DNA from: Pseudopyrenochaeta lycopersici
Taxonomy: Eukaryota; Ascomycota; Dothideomycetes; Pleosporales; Pseudopyrenochaetaceae
Assembly (NCBI GenBank): GCA_003313425.1
Contig: NHZP01000005.1
Coordinates: 1,550,001 to 1,614,000 of the forward strand
Reading direction: 5' to 3'
Length of the DNA: 64,000 nt
A model generated the notes under the pieces. The model ran no database searches and was not told where the DNA came from. It was given only the letters and a program-made list of their open reading frames with translations. Below are positions 21,582 to 31,804 of the stretch, in pieces; positions within the stretch are counted from its first letter, which is position 1; each line of letters begins with the position of its first letter. The position numbers were made by a program, and so were the translations under genes.

Positions 21582-23513
21582 ATGCTCGAGATCACGCCTT
21601 CCGACACTTCACTGGGAAACAGAATCCACAAGAAAGACAAGAGGGAGAAAAGTTCGAATGTTTGGAAAGCTATTCGAAAGGCAGGCGAAAAGAAAACTCA
21701 AAATGGATCAAAACTTAGTCTCAGCAGTGATCAAGGACATAATCACTCAATGAATTCCCAGGGGCCAAGACGCTCATCGATGTCTTCAAAGAAGTCTCCT
21801 GCGATGACAAATGAGCATGCAGTTAGTAAAGACGATCCATTAGAACGAGCCCGAAAGGAAAGACGTGATCTTGAGGACGGATTGAGCAAAGAAAATGTGA
21901 ATTATTTCAATAATAAGGAGCTGCAACATGGCCAAACTTCCCAAGAACGGTTCCTGGGAGGCGTTACTCCGTCGAAGCAAATGACCCAAGAGACCCTCAA
22001 TCCGCGTCCATCTGTTGACAATACCAGTACAATTCCAGTCTCACTACGACCTGGCAAGAATCTTGCCTTGCCAAAAGAAAACTCTTTTCCTGAGTCTACG
22101 ACTCAACCAATCAATGTTGAACCGAGTCGCACACAGGAGCAACGACGAGCATTTGGAATAAATGACAATGGACTGAGCGTCTCCGCACCTGCACAATCTC
22201 AACAACCCCAACAAACTCACAATTACCAGAATTCAAACGCCGTTAGTTTTGCCCCGCAACAACAAACAGATTACTCGACTTGTCAGGGTATCCGGTTTCA
22301 TTCGCAAGCACAGGTGGTGAGGAAAGCAGACCCATGGATAATTGCGATACAGAAGACACACGAACAGAGTCTTCACGAGAAAGACGAACAAATAAGTCGG
22401 TTGCAGGCGCAGCTTGTTAACGCTCAGGCTGCTTGTGAGACTGCAATCTCCGAGAGAGCCCAGTTGAGTCAGAATAATCTCAACTTACAAGGAGATATAT
22501 CAAACTGGCGAAACCGGTTTCACGGAGTCAACAATGAGCTACTACAGCTGAAGAATGATCTTAAAAGTGCAGTAGATGATAACTGGTTCGTCAAAGAATG
22601 GCAAGACCTTCATGCAAAGATCGAGAATTTCTCACGCACGTACTTTGTTGGCCGCCCTACCAAAGGGTTTGGCGCCATAATGAATCGCGCGAAGGGTTCC
22701 GGTGCATCGAGGTTGGAATGCCAGTACGACCACGCTATCAAGCGACTCACTCGAAAGCATGCGGACTACACCGGGTCAGAAACCCAACGACCTTTCATTA
22801 TCCAGGCATTCATCTGGTGCATCTTAGCGAACGAAATCTTCGACCATATGAACTGTTTCAACGGTGGGCTTTATTGGTCTGGTCAAACACGTGAGCTGCT
22901 TGGTAAATTGGAAAGTGAGCTACGTGAAGATCCTTCTGTAGAATGGACGCAAATTTCGGCGAAAGATGTAAAAGATATGGAATACAACTCAGGAGAATTT
23001 CACAAATGGCGAGCAACAACAGCAATGCTATTATTGTCTAAGAGGCCTCTGGTCAAACGCATACAGAACATCAACTTCCTGGTGCAGGATATTGTCATAA
23101 ACATCATGGAGACACTATCAGCGCTCGTGAGAACGATGGGAGATGTAGAGCGCGCAATTGCTGATGAGAACATGCGAAATCAGCTCCAGAAAGTCCTGGA
23201 ACAAGCAATTCATTTGGACTCAGAGATCTATCAACATAGAGCGTGGATTTTCTGTGAACAAGGAAACTCAAAAAACGGTCACCCGCACCAGTCATATGGA
23301 TTTCGATTTGATCCCGAAGTCATGGAGATGGTTAATGGGCAGGATCAGGTGAAAGGTAGCCGTATAGAATTTTTGGATCCATATGTCGAGCTCATTTTAC
23401 AGCCTGCACTATGCAAAAAGGGAAATGAGTACGGTGAAGGGTATTCTACTCGGCAGGTATTGTGTCAAGCCAAAGTTATAGTTGGCGAGAGCCCGGTGAC
23501 GAGTCGATCGTGA
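21582..23513 (+). CDS. Fungal protein of unknown function with central coiled coil
   Basis: Single exon, 643 residues from the first ATG (21582). Residues 1-250 are low-complexity and polar (Ser, Gln, Lys, Asn-rich), probably disordered. About 250-330 is a coiled coil (EKDEQISRLQAQL, then NELLQLKNDL). The C-terminal 300 residues look globular and helical, beginning WFVKEWQDLHAKIENFSRTY and containing FIIQAFIWCILANEIFD and KWRATTAMLLLS. This layout recurs in uncharacterised proteins of filamentous ascomycetes. I recognise no catalytic motif, signal peptide or membrane segment. Septum, scaffold or cytoskeletal roles are possible but unsupported. Confidence 0.7.
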   Translation: MLEITPSDTSLGNRIHKKDKREKSSNVWKAIRKAGEKKTQNGSKLSLSSDQGHNHSMNSQGPRRSSMSSKKSPAMTNEHAVSKDDPLERARKERRDLEDGLSKENVNYFNNKELQHGQTSQERFLGGVTPSKQMTQETLNPRPSVDNTSTIPVSLRPGKNLALPKENSFPESTTQPINVEPSRTQEQRRAFGINDNGLSVSAPAQSQQPQQTHNYQNSNAVSFAPQQQTDYSTCQGIRFHSQAQVVRKADPWIIAIQKTHEQSLHEKDEQISRLQAQLVNAQAACETAISERAQLSQNNLNLQGDISNWRNRFHGVNNELLQLKNDLKSAVDDNWFVKEWQDLHAKIENFSRTYFVGRPTKGFGAIMNRAKGSGASRLECQYDHAIKRLTRKHADYTGSETQRPFIIQAFIWCILANEIFDHMNCFNGGLYWSGQTRELLGKLESELREDPSVEWTQISAKDVKDMEYNSGEFHKWRATTAMLLLSKRPLVKRIQNINFLVQDIVINIMETLSALVRTMGDVERAIADENMRNQLQKVLEQAIHLDSEIYQHRAWIFCEQGNSKNGHPHQSYGFRFDPEVMEMVNGQDQVKGSRIEFLDPYVELILQPALCKKGNEYGEGYSTRQVLCQAKVIVGESPVTSRS

Positions 23514-23965
23514 AACTCACGAATTTATTGTGGAACTTTTGTTATTGTGCTATTATGGGAGATATGAGAGCGTAAAAGGTTTCTATAGGTTGCCAGAATG
23601 ATCAAGGTCTGTAGACTGGTACCGTGCATATGTATCATAACTGAGAGACGTGATGAAACAGCCACAATATTTGTACACGCGCCTGGCACGAGAACACGCC
23701 GTCACTTGTCTTGGAAGGTTCCGCATCTACGTGAGAGTTCGATGTTTTGCGACAATGCTCCCTCATAGTTAAATATATTATATCATTTTTGACTGATGTT
23801 TATTTATTTTGTATCAAATATAACTGCCAACTAGACTACAGGGCGCAGAAAAAATTCATGGCGGTCAGTATATCAACATAGAGCTATGTATGGCAAGTCA
23901 TGGGACTTGGGGAGCGCAAAAGTTGGACATAGTGATGCACTTCCTACAGTTATGTCACTCTAGAT
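23514..23965. other. Intergenic between convergent genes
   Basis: About 450 nt, AT-rich in the middle (near 23770-23820), between two facing 3' ends. No gene. Confidence 0.4.
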
Positions 23966-26193
23966 TCAATATCCCATGAATGGTGCGCCAACATCTGCAG
24001 AATTGTTAGCCTGAAGACATCAAATCGGCCGAAGAGCTTACATAAAATCGCAGCTCCCCACCAAAGGCCGCCGATTTGAAGCACCGATGGAGGGCAGAAC
24101 CTGTCGCCAGCAGTCTTCACAAACCCATCCCAGAATGCCCACTGACTAGCGTACGCAAGCATACCCAGAAAGGTGCCAGCGAAGATGATTTTTGGTTCCC
24201 AATCCTGCCATTTGAGATTCAACACCGTTTTGTAATCCTCACGATTATTTGAGGAGCCATGACCACTCGAAGATGGAGGCTGATCTTGGGCATACGGAAC
24301 GAGAAGCGAGGAATGGCTACCGTCTCGACGGCTTGGTAAGGGTTCTTGTCTGCGAGGCAACCGATTTGGGAGAGCAACTGGCTGCTCACCGATGTGAACT
24401 TCGTCGAAATCCTCGTTCTGTGACAGAGAGTTGTATTTATTTCCGCTTGGAGTCCGTCGTTGAATGGAAGAATCACTGTGCACGTAGCCACCAGAGGCTG
24501 CACGATTGCTCCCGGATGCAGCAAGCGGTAAGGCGAGGGGCTGCTGCTCAAATTGGGAAAGCTCCGAATATCGACTGCGTCTGCTGCTATGTCGACCTGG
24601 AACTGCAAGCGGCTGTTCGTCGTATCCACCTGATCCATAATACTCAGTCGGTTGATTGAATGGGTCTTCCGGATCTACAGGCACTGGGGGTTCGAGATCA
24701 TCAGACGTTGGTTGGTCATGTGAGCTTGACTGTGACGACGACAGACTAGAGCCGGAAGCTTCGTCTGGATTTACAAGGTCCAACAGCCATTTAACTGGTG
24801 CTTTAGCAAGCTCAGGAACTACTTCCGACTTCGGGCGGAGGAAATTGTATATCCCCTTACGCCAAGCAGAGACCGCATCGTATACTGTACTAAAGAACAG
24901 CGCAACGAAGAACCATACTGCTACCAAAGGGATACACAACATAGTCCAAAAAAGCGCACCAAGATACATGTGTCGTGCATCTCCACCCCACATCTTTGGT
25001 CGAAGTTTGTGAACGATGAAGAAGTCTCTTTCTGCTCCTATGTGCGCGGTAGTCCCAAGAAAGTATGCTCCTAGCAATTGCATGATGGCTTCAGTAACTG
25101 CAGAAGTCACCGCGACGGAAGAAAGTACGAGTTTTGCGGCAGACAGACCATCGCCATCAGGATCAAACCCAAACAGCCTGATAAGCCATTTCTTCGGTGT
25201 TGAGGCCAGGAGACATGACAGCCAAGACAGTCTGGGTCGACAACAGAACAGTAGTGCCAGGCGAGCTAGTGAAACATCTTCATATCCTGGCGCACTCTTT
25301 ATGATATATGCTGCCAAAAAATTGAAGCCGAGTTGTGCACCGGCAAGAAAGGCCCCCATAATCACCGGGAAGCCCCAGCGGAGCTTGTCAGTAATTGGTG
25401 GATGAAATTGTCCACCGGATTGAATCTTCTCTTTAAGAACCTCGTCTTTTCTCTGCCTAAATTTGAGGCCAGTCCAAACAGATAGGAGAAAGTATCTCAA
25501 AACAGAACGATCGTTTTTTTCTTCGTGCCGAGCAATTCTCAGTCTGAGCCAGCCAACCCCAAAAGTAGCAAGCACCCAGAAGAAGTGCTCTCCGGCGTAA
25601 ATAGAGAGATACTTTGATGGTGCAGTACATTTCTGTTGATCTGGGGGAAGAGTATTGTTCTGGACCGTCCAGTTCCAAGGCATGATCCATTCTTGCCAGT
25701 CGAGGCATGCCATGCCACCACAGATGTCAAATTGTTGTCGCCATTCAGATCCGTTGCAAAGCATTCCAGTCCAGTCAGCCAGCTGGAATGGCTCATTATC
25801 TCGATTGCAACAACCTTCCTCGTCAAATAAAATTACATTTGGCGTAGCCTGGCAAAGTTTCGTTGCATTTAGAACTGGCCAGCCGCCGATGCGACACGCA
25901 GGGTCTGAATCACACGTCGAGCACCAGTTGTGCCTTTGATCGAAATGCGCAACAAATATATTCCAGTAAGTAGAGCAAGGGTATGTTGGTGGACATGATG
26001 AAGAGATTGTGCTATTGCTTTGGCCTTGCGAACAGCCTTCACGAAGGCATTGCGGTGCAGACTTGAGGAGGTCGGCGTGCTGTCTGTATGTTACGAGGGA
26101 GCCGCATTGAGCGAATACTGTAGCCGAAAAGTGTAAGAATAGGAGGATGAAAATCATTGTGCCTGCTCGAACTGGAACAAAAATGAATGCCAT
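23966..26193 (-). CDS. Secretory-pathway membrane protein with Cys-rich ectodomain
   Basis: The main exon is 26193-24042. I propose a small second exon, 23994-23966, after a 47-nt intron with a GCTAAC branch site, ending the protein in YVGAPFMGY, 726 residues in all. Without splicing the frame runs to 23950. A signal peptide of about 28 residues is followed by about 170 Cys-rich residues with N-glycosylation sites (around 15 Cys, for example CSTCDSDPAC). Several membrane helices follow (HFFWVLATFGVGWL, GAFLAGAQLGFNFLAAYI, LFWTMLCIPLVAVWFFVAL). A long Ser/Pro-rich loop (about 480-650) separates these from a final helix pair (IIFAGTFLGMLAYAS, GGLWWGAAIL). The topology suggests a plasma-membrane or endomembrane sensor-like protein of a fungal-specific family. 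Function unknown. Confidence 0.75.
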
Positions 26194-27169
26194 GGCTATT
26201 CACACGGCAACGAATGCAATGTTTTTTCGACTAATGCGTTCTTCGAATAGGAAATGTGGTGAATAGCCCCTCTCGACGCACATTTCACAGATATGATTTG
26301 ATCCACTTAGACCTCGCTTTTACTCATTCGCAGAGCCTGAGGTACCACGTCAGGCAAACAGCCAAAAATGGGAGCGCTTCGCCACCTCGAATTTCTTTTC
26401 CATCTTGCAGGCGGTAGGCTATGGCCGCTCGAATGGGTCAAAGAAAGAATGCGCCAAGTGTATTGATTTCGTGTTCATGAAAGCCACCAGAAGGACTAAG
26501 CCGCCCATGATGTACCCACGTATGATGCGCTTGGTAATATTACATTAGGGAAGCCTAGCACTAGACGCGGGAGTCGGCGCCACACCCGTTTCGTATCGAG
26601 GTTTGCAACGACATCGAGAAGGAATAATGCCGTATCCTCCCTCAATCTTTGCTTTTATGGCAGCACCGAAGAGATATGAATAGAACAAACGGAATAACTG
26701 TGTACAAAAGGGCCCATTGATAATTTAAAGATGGGACTAGGCTGGTATTATAAACTGCAATGGTGAGTGTAAAGCACGAGGCTGAGAACGCATGCTCTAA
26801 ACCCCTCTTTTTCTTAGCGCCAGCCACCTCGCTATCTCAGATCTCATATTACCATGAGATAAGACCTTCTATCCTATCAGGAATGCATGTAAGCGAAGGT
26901 GGTCTTACATTTCCGGCGAACTATCCTCGCATAGCATGCGGGCACTGCTGCATCTGCTCTACAACGCGGATGTGAAGCCGCCTCCGGTAGTGCGAAATGA
27001 GACCCGTAGGCCCAGGCATTGAGCTGAGCCTCGTTACAGATTTGGATGTGTCAACTTAGGGAGGTGGCTCGGAAAAGGTGGGCAACCATGGCTCATTACT
27101 CAAGAAGCGAAGGAAGTCAAATGTTCTTGGAATCGACAAATAATATCATCTACACTCGTTTCTGTCAGC
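26194..27169. other. Divergent intergenic
   Basis: Nearly 1 kb between head-to-head secretory genes. It holds both promoters. Short ORFs here lack family signals. Confidence 0.4.
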
Positions 27170-28052
27170 ATGAAGTCGCGGCCTTTGTATACGGTTGTGG
27201 CATTTCTGGCCTTCGCGGTCGGCGAAGTTGCGGCACAAAGTCTTAGGGAACAGGTGGGCAAACTACCCGTTTGTGCTGTGAGTGTAGATCTGGACTTGTG
27301 TGATAGTACGAGAAGTTAATGAGGTTGTACAGCAAGCTTGTATGACGTCTGCATTCCGTGAATGCCGATGTAAAATCCTCGACTTTTCATGTGAGTTCTC
27401 AACTACTGACTCTATTAAAGTAGATGATAGACTAACGTTCCCAGGCGGCTGTGGTGGCAAGATTTTCCGAGAGTCTTCAGAGGCCTGTAGTAGAACATCG
27501 TGCGATCTTCCTTACTTGAAGCCAGTCCTGGATGCAGTCGACGGGACATGTGGTGCCAATTCCGTTATACTTCCCTCGTCGTCATCAAGCGTACTTGAGT
27601 CAGTATCTGTATCACAAACAGACAGTCTCGCATCGTCAACCCTCCCATTGACGTCAGAACCGCCGATACCCAAAGCGTCTGAAGGTATCAATACTAGCGA
27701 CCTGGTCGGACACTCCAGCGCAGAGATCACAGGCCCAGTCGACAGACCGGTGGAAACGGGCGTGCCAGGGATACCCACGGCCTCAGGACAACCTTCAATA
27801 ATTGATAATTCAAGAGGCCCTGGCATAACACCAACAGAGCCGCTACTGCCAGCGACCACTACCACTTTCCGTCATACACACACCTTCTGTCACATAGGTA
27901 GTAATGGGACAGCGGGAGGCTGGAACGGTACGGCGCGGTGTACTGCATATTCTGGCCCAGAATACACCGCGGGAGCTGTGGCTGGGCAGAACTATGAGAA
28001 GTCTCGATTCTTGTCTGGTGTGTTTCTAGTGCTTGGGTGGTTTATAATATAG
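27170..28052 (+). CDS. CFEM-domain GPI-anchored surface protein
   Basis: Three exons (27170-27277, 27333-27390 and 27445-28052, with 55- and 54-nt introns) give 257 residues. A signal peptide (about 1-22, ending VAAQ) is followed by the CFEM domain (about 32-95). The cysteines run in the family pattern: PVCAQAC, then ECRC, then the DFSCGC pair created exactly at the second splice junction, then EACSRTSC and a later TC. An Asp precedes the central CxC pair, the position used by heme-binding CFEM proteins. A Ser/Thr/Pro-rich stalk follows. The C-terminus ends in a hydrophobic stretch (FLSGVFLVLGWFII), the usual GPI-attachment signal. CFEM proteins serve in heme or iron capture, adhesion or host interaction. 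Which applies here is not decidable. Confidence 0.85.
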
Positions 28053-28712
28053 GCTCAAAGAGCCGGATGCACCAAATCATTTCCGCTTTGGATTTCAAGC
28101 TTGGTTCATATACTCTCTAACTATAGAGAAGCACAATTCACATTTATAATATTTCAAAACATACTGACGTGCCGTTTCTTTAAACCGTGCCAGGTGTGAT
28201 GTTGTTGTCGTACGTGATGGGCAACTACCTTCCAGGGTGCATCATTCCATATCGTTAGATCTTTAGTCACCAAAATGAAAGCTCATCGAAATGAATACTT
28301 TATCAACTTGATATTTGAAAAAGATTCCGTAGCGCTAAGGGCCACACTAACATTGCACAGGGAGCAACAGGATACGTTCAAGATCCATTCGAAGACTTTG
28401 AGGTGATTCAAATCATAGTCCTAGTGACGCCTTCGTGCTACCAAAGATACTAGAATTACTGACAACCCTAGCCAAGAATACACTGCTGATATCACATCTC
28501 ACTTTACGCAAGTACTTTCTTTCTCTTGGGGCCACCTTCACTGTCGATTCTCTATCTAACATCCTGCCCCAGATTTTCCCATTCTGTAACTGTACTTGTC
28601 TTCTTCTCATAGACTTATTCAACAGTCAGTACCGCCAAGTCCACGTCAACTGCATAGTGAATCTGAATACAAGTATCACAAACTCGGCTCGGGAATATCG
28701 CGATTCGGAATT
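28053..28712. other. Intergenic upstream of the first BTB gene
   Basis: About 660 nt, AT-rich on the left. Contains the CFEM 3' end and the BTB promoter. No gene was recognised. Confidence 0.4.
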
Positions 28713-29435
28713 ATGGCGAATCCAATACCGCCTACGACGAGCACGTACATACTGCTAGATAGGCCCCAGCTCAGCAAGGCGCTCACGTAAGTTCTACTAA
28801 CTGAAACCTAGCCAGAACTAACAGCTTGATCCAGCCTGACGACAGAAACCGTCCCTGTGGTCATTGCCTCGAAAACTTTCCACTTGCATCTGTCGCTCTT
28901 GACGAGCCACTCCCACTTCTTCATCAAGGCAACGAAGCCCGAGTGGCGCACCGACCCTTCCAAGCCAATCGATCTCTCGGACGTGAATCTCGCCGCGTTC
29001 GAGAGCTACAGCCAGTGGCTGTATACGCAGCAGGTAGTCTTCCAAGGGACGACTGGTGCAGCATTCGAGCACCTAGCTCACATGTATGTGCTAGGCGAGC
29101 GACTCATGGACAGTGCGTTCCAGAACAGCGTGATTGACGGGGTGATAACGCACTGCAAGACGACGAAGAATTTCCCGCCAGAAACCGCTGTGCAGATTAT
29201 TTACGAAGGCACTGCGATGGGCTCGCCGGCTCGTCGGCTTCTCGTCGACTTCTGGACGTACGCGGCGTCGCGGAACTGGACGAGGACGACGGGCTTGATT
29301 ACGTCGACGAGTGTGGAGTTTGCCGAGGAGTTGATTAATGCGCTGCTGGAGGTGAGGAGGAAACCTGAGGAGTACCTGCCTCGGCCATGGATTGCGCGGC
29401 CAAAGTTCTACCACGCGGATGCGTTGAAGAAATGA
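28713..29435 (+). CDS. BTB/POZ-domain protein
   Basis: Two exons (28713-28786 and 28835-29435, with a 48-nt intron), 224 residues. The BTB fold is recognised from VIASKTFHLHLSLLTSHSHF (the usual FxVHxxLLxxxSxxF strand-helix), then the DLSDVNLAAFESYSQWLYT strand and helix, followed by LAHMYVLGERLMD. The C-terminal half (FPPETAVQIIYEGT, then ARRLLVDFW and EFAEELINALLEVRRKPE) is the short helical extension typical of fungal stand-alone BTB proteins. Such proteins can be adaptors for CUL3 ubiquitin ligases, but no extra domain shows a partner. The frameshifted gene at 41806 has the same organisation and is a paralogue. Confidence 0.82.
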
Positions 29436-29872
29436 ATACTGCAGGGGCGAGCAATGTAGATGCATGGGTCAAGTTGGCGATTAGCAATGGGTGGCATGAA
29501 GTCGCGAAGTTGGCAAGTAAGTTAGTTAAAGCGATTGTGTTGGTCACTGCAGCCACAAGAGCAATCTTTGGACAGAGAACGGGAAGACAGTGCATGGACA
29601 GCTACGGAAATATGGGAGTGACATATGCGAATACATCACCGACGCAAAGGTCAAAAATTTGATAGAATAGATAGATTGGAATATTCCCAATCCTCGTCAA
29701 AGTCATCCAGCCCCTCAAGACTGAAGTCATGATATCACGTGAACAAAAAAAGTAAACGCCAGAAAATGCCACTACAGGGATGCGCCCTTTCCAGGTATAC
29801 TCTACTCCAACAAAACGCCCTCGAGAGGTTACCGTGAAGGCAACCCTGATTGAACCAAAAAAGCTTGAACGT
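29436..29872. other. Intergenic between convergent genes
   Basis: 437 nt between the BTB and J-protein 3' ends. Nothing notable was seen. Confidence 0.4.
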
Positions 29873-31432
29873 CTAGAAACCGAAACCAGGGAAACCGCCA
29901 CCCTGCTGGAACTGGAAGCTACCACCAGGGAACCCGCCTTGCCTGAACATGAATTGCTGACCGCCTCCACCAAAGGGTGAGCCGTGGAAGGGATTACCCT
30001 GCTGCTCGGTGCTGTTTGGATCGTCACCGTGGTCAAAGCGCTGCTTGAGTTCAGGATCGGAGAGAACTTCGTAGGCCTCGTTGACGGCAGCCATTTTCTT
30101 CTGCGCATCTTCCGGGGTGATGTTGTTGGCCGTGGCTTTGTCGGGGTGGTAGAGCTTGCTCAGCTTTCGGTAGGCTTTCTTGATTTCGCGCTCGTCGGCG
30201 TCGCGGGTTATGCCGAGGACTTTGTAGTAGTCTTTTGTCTTTGAGCGTTTGAGGAGGGTGTGTGCTTTGTGGTGAAGTTCGTCCAGCTTCTGGTGGTGGT
30301 GGTGCTCCTTTGCGAGGTCAAGCGTGCGTACGCAGTCTTCGAATTCATCCGCTTCGAGCTGCTGCTGGGCCTTGTGGAGTAGGCCGTGGAGCGAGTGGGG
30401 ATTGAGTTGCAGGGCTTCCGAACAGTATGGAGTGCCTTTCTTGAGGTTGTTCATCTCGATGTAGGCTTCACAGGTCATCTCTACGATGGTCTGGTACAAG
30501 CCCTGGGGCGAGTTCTTGTAGATGTACCCTGCCTCGATGTAGTCCTGGAAGTCTTGCTTGACCTCTTTCAGGAGGCCGGGATCTTCCTCACCGCGGTCGA
30601 TGAGGAGCTTCGATGCGGTGGCGAATTGGCGCTTCTCGAAGAATGATCGCACCTTTTTCAGTGATTTTTCAAGATTCTTTTCACGTCTCCGGAGCTTCAT
30701 GCAAGCCTTTGAGTCGGGATCTGACTGCAGACATTGCGCGATGTGCTTGAGGCCCTTGTCGGTTTCACCCAGGGAGTAGAAGGCCATGGCGGAGCTCTGG
30801 AGGTGGGGCTCGATGTCGCCCGTGTTGATCTGGAGGAGATGTTGCAGGTCGCTGATGCCCTCGACAACCTCGCCCTTCTCGAAGCGACAGGTAGCGCGCA
30901 TCTTCCGGATGTCGTATGCTGCGCCGGCAACCAAGATGGCAGTTCCCGCGTGGGTGACGCATGCCTCCCAGTCGCCCTTGGAGACTGCCTCTTCGGCCAT
31001 AAGGGCAGCCGCCTGTGCCTCCTCGAGCTGGGCGATCTCATCGGCCTTGCCCGCGGCCTCGTAGTCCTTCCGTGCGGCAGCCCAGTCGGCCTTCCTGGCT
31101 TTGATCTTGGCCCTCTGCACCAAGGCGCCCTCGAAGCCGGGCTTCAGCTGCAGCACCTTGTCGAAGTCATTCTGGGCCTGCAGCGTGCGCCCAAGCGAGA
31201 GGTAGGCAGCGCCGCGCCTGAAGAAGGTGAGGTAGTTCTGCGGGTCGCGGGCGATGGCCACGTCGAAGTAGACGAGGGCCTCCTGCGTGTTGCCGGTCGC
31301 GAGCTTCACGCTGGCGTCTTTGATGAGCTGCGACACGGGCGTGTCTGCTGCAATGTCCGAGGGGGAGAGCGCGCGCGCGAGGGGGCTCGCTGACAGAAGC
31401 CCAAGGGCAATTGATGACAGCCGGATGATCAT
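29873..31432 (-). CDS. ER luminal J-domain co-chaperone with TPRs (DNAJC3/P58IPK homologue)
   Basis: Single exon, 519 residues. A signal peptide (about 1-22, ending ARAL) sends it to the ER. TPR repeats fill residues 30-395 (for example AIARDPQNYLTFFRRGAAYL and LQLNPHSLHGLLHKAQQ). The J domain follows at about 404-475 (KDYYKVLGI and YHPDKA, with the HPD motif that activates BiP/Kar2 ATPase). A Gly/Phe-rich tail ends in FPGFGF. Together with Kar2 it should bind misfolded secretory proteins during ER stress. The domain order and length agree with fungal and animal DNAJC3. There is no HDEL-type tail. It lies head to head with the GH5 gene. Confidence 0.93.
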   Translation of the reverse strand: MIIRLSSIALGLLSASPLARALSPSDIAADTPVSQLIKDASVKLATGNTQEALVYFDVAIARDPQNYLTFFRRGAAYLSLGRTLQAQNDFDKVLQLKPGFEGALVQRAKIKARKADWAAARKDYEAAGKADEIAQLEEAQAAALMAEEAVSKGDWEACVTHAGTAILVAGAAYDIRKMRATCRFEKGEVVEGISDLQHLLQINTGDIEPHLQSSAMAFYSLGETDKGLKHIAQCLQSDPDSKACMKLRRREKNLEKSLKKVRSFFEKRQFATASKLLIDRGEEDPGLLKEVKQDFQDYIEAGYIYKNSPQGLYQTIVEMTCEAYIEMNNLKKGTPYCSEALQLNPHSLHGLLHKAQQQLEADEFEDCVRTLDLAKEHHHHQKLDELHHKAHTLLKRSKTKDYYKVLGITRDADEREIKKAYRKLSKLYHPDKATANNITPEDAQKKMAAVNEAYEVLSDPELKQRFDHGDDPNSTEQQGNPFHGSPFGGGGQQFMFRQGGFPGGSFQFQQGGGFPGFGF

Positions 31433-31804
31433 GCTGAATGATTACGGCAGGAGCGGCGTGTCGTGAATGAGTGACTGTGGGGTGGGTGGATGGTCCGCAA
31501 AGGGAGGGAGCCGCGGGTGCACGAGTGGTCAGGGCATGGAAGGTGTGGTGGTCGAGTTTATATTTGGCCTCTAGCAGGTCAACAATTGAAAGTTGTCCTC
31601 TCGAGAGAATGAATGCACGGGCCACTCTGCATAACACCCCCCGGCCCGCTACTGCGCCTGGCGGTGATGACATCGGGACGCGAACGCCGCCGCCTCCAAG
31701 ACCCAAGAGATGCTAAAGCCACCAGATTCCCCTGCTGGCCGGCCGTGTCCTTCGTTCTTGCAGTTGCTCTGTTGCCGCCGTCTTTTCTCTGATTTCCTGT
31801 AAAT
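31433..31804. promoter_or_regulatory. Divergent promoter between the DNAJC3-like and GH5 genes
   Basis: 372 nt between two start codons. A TTTATATTT tract (about 31557-31565) could serve as a TATA-like element. No canonical unfolded-protein-response element was identified by eye. Confidence 0.4.

Noticed and set aside
31167..31706. Minus-strand ORF of 179 codons overlapping the DNAJC3-like start
   Set aside because: Different frame from the TPR protein, low complexity, no domain. It is the shadow of the real gene and its promoter.
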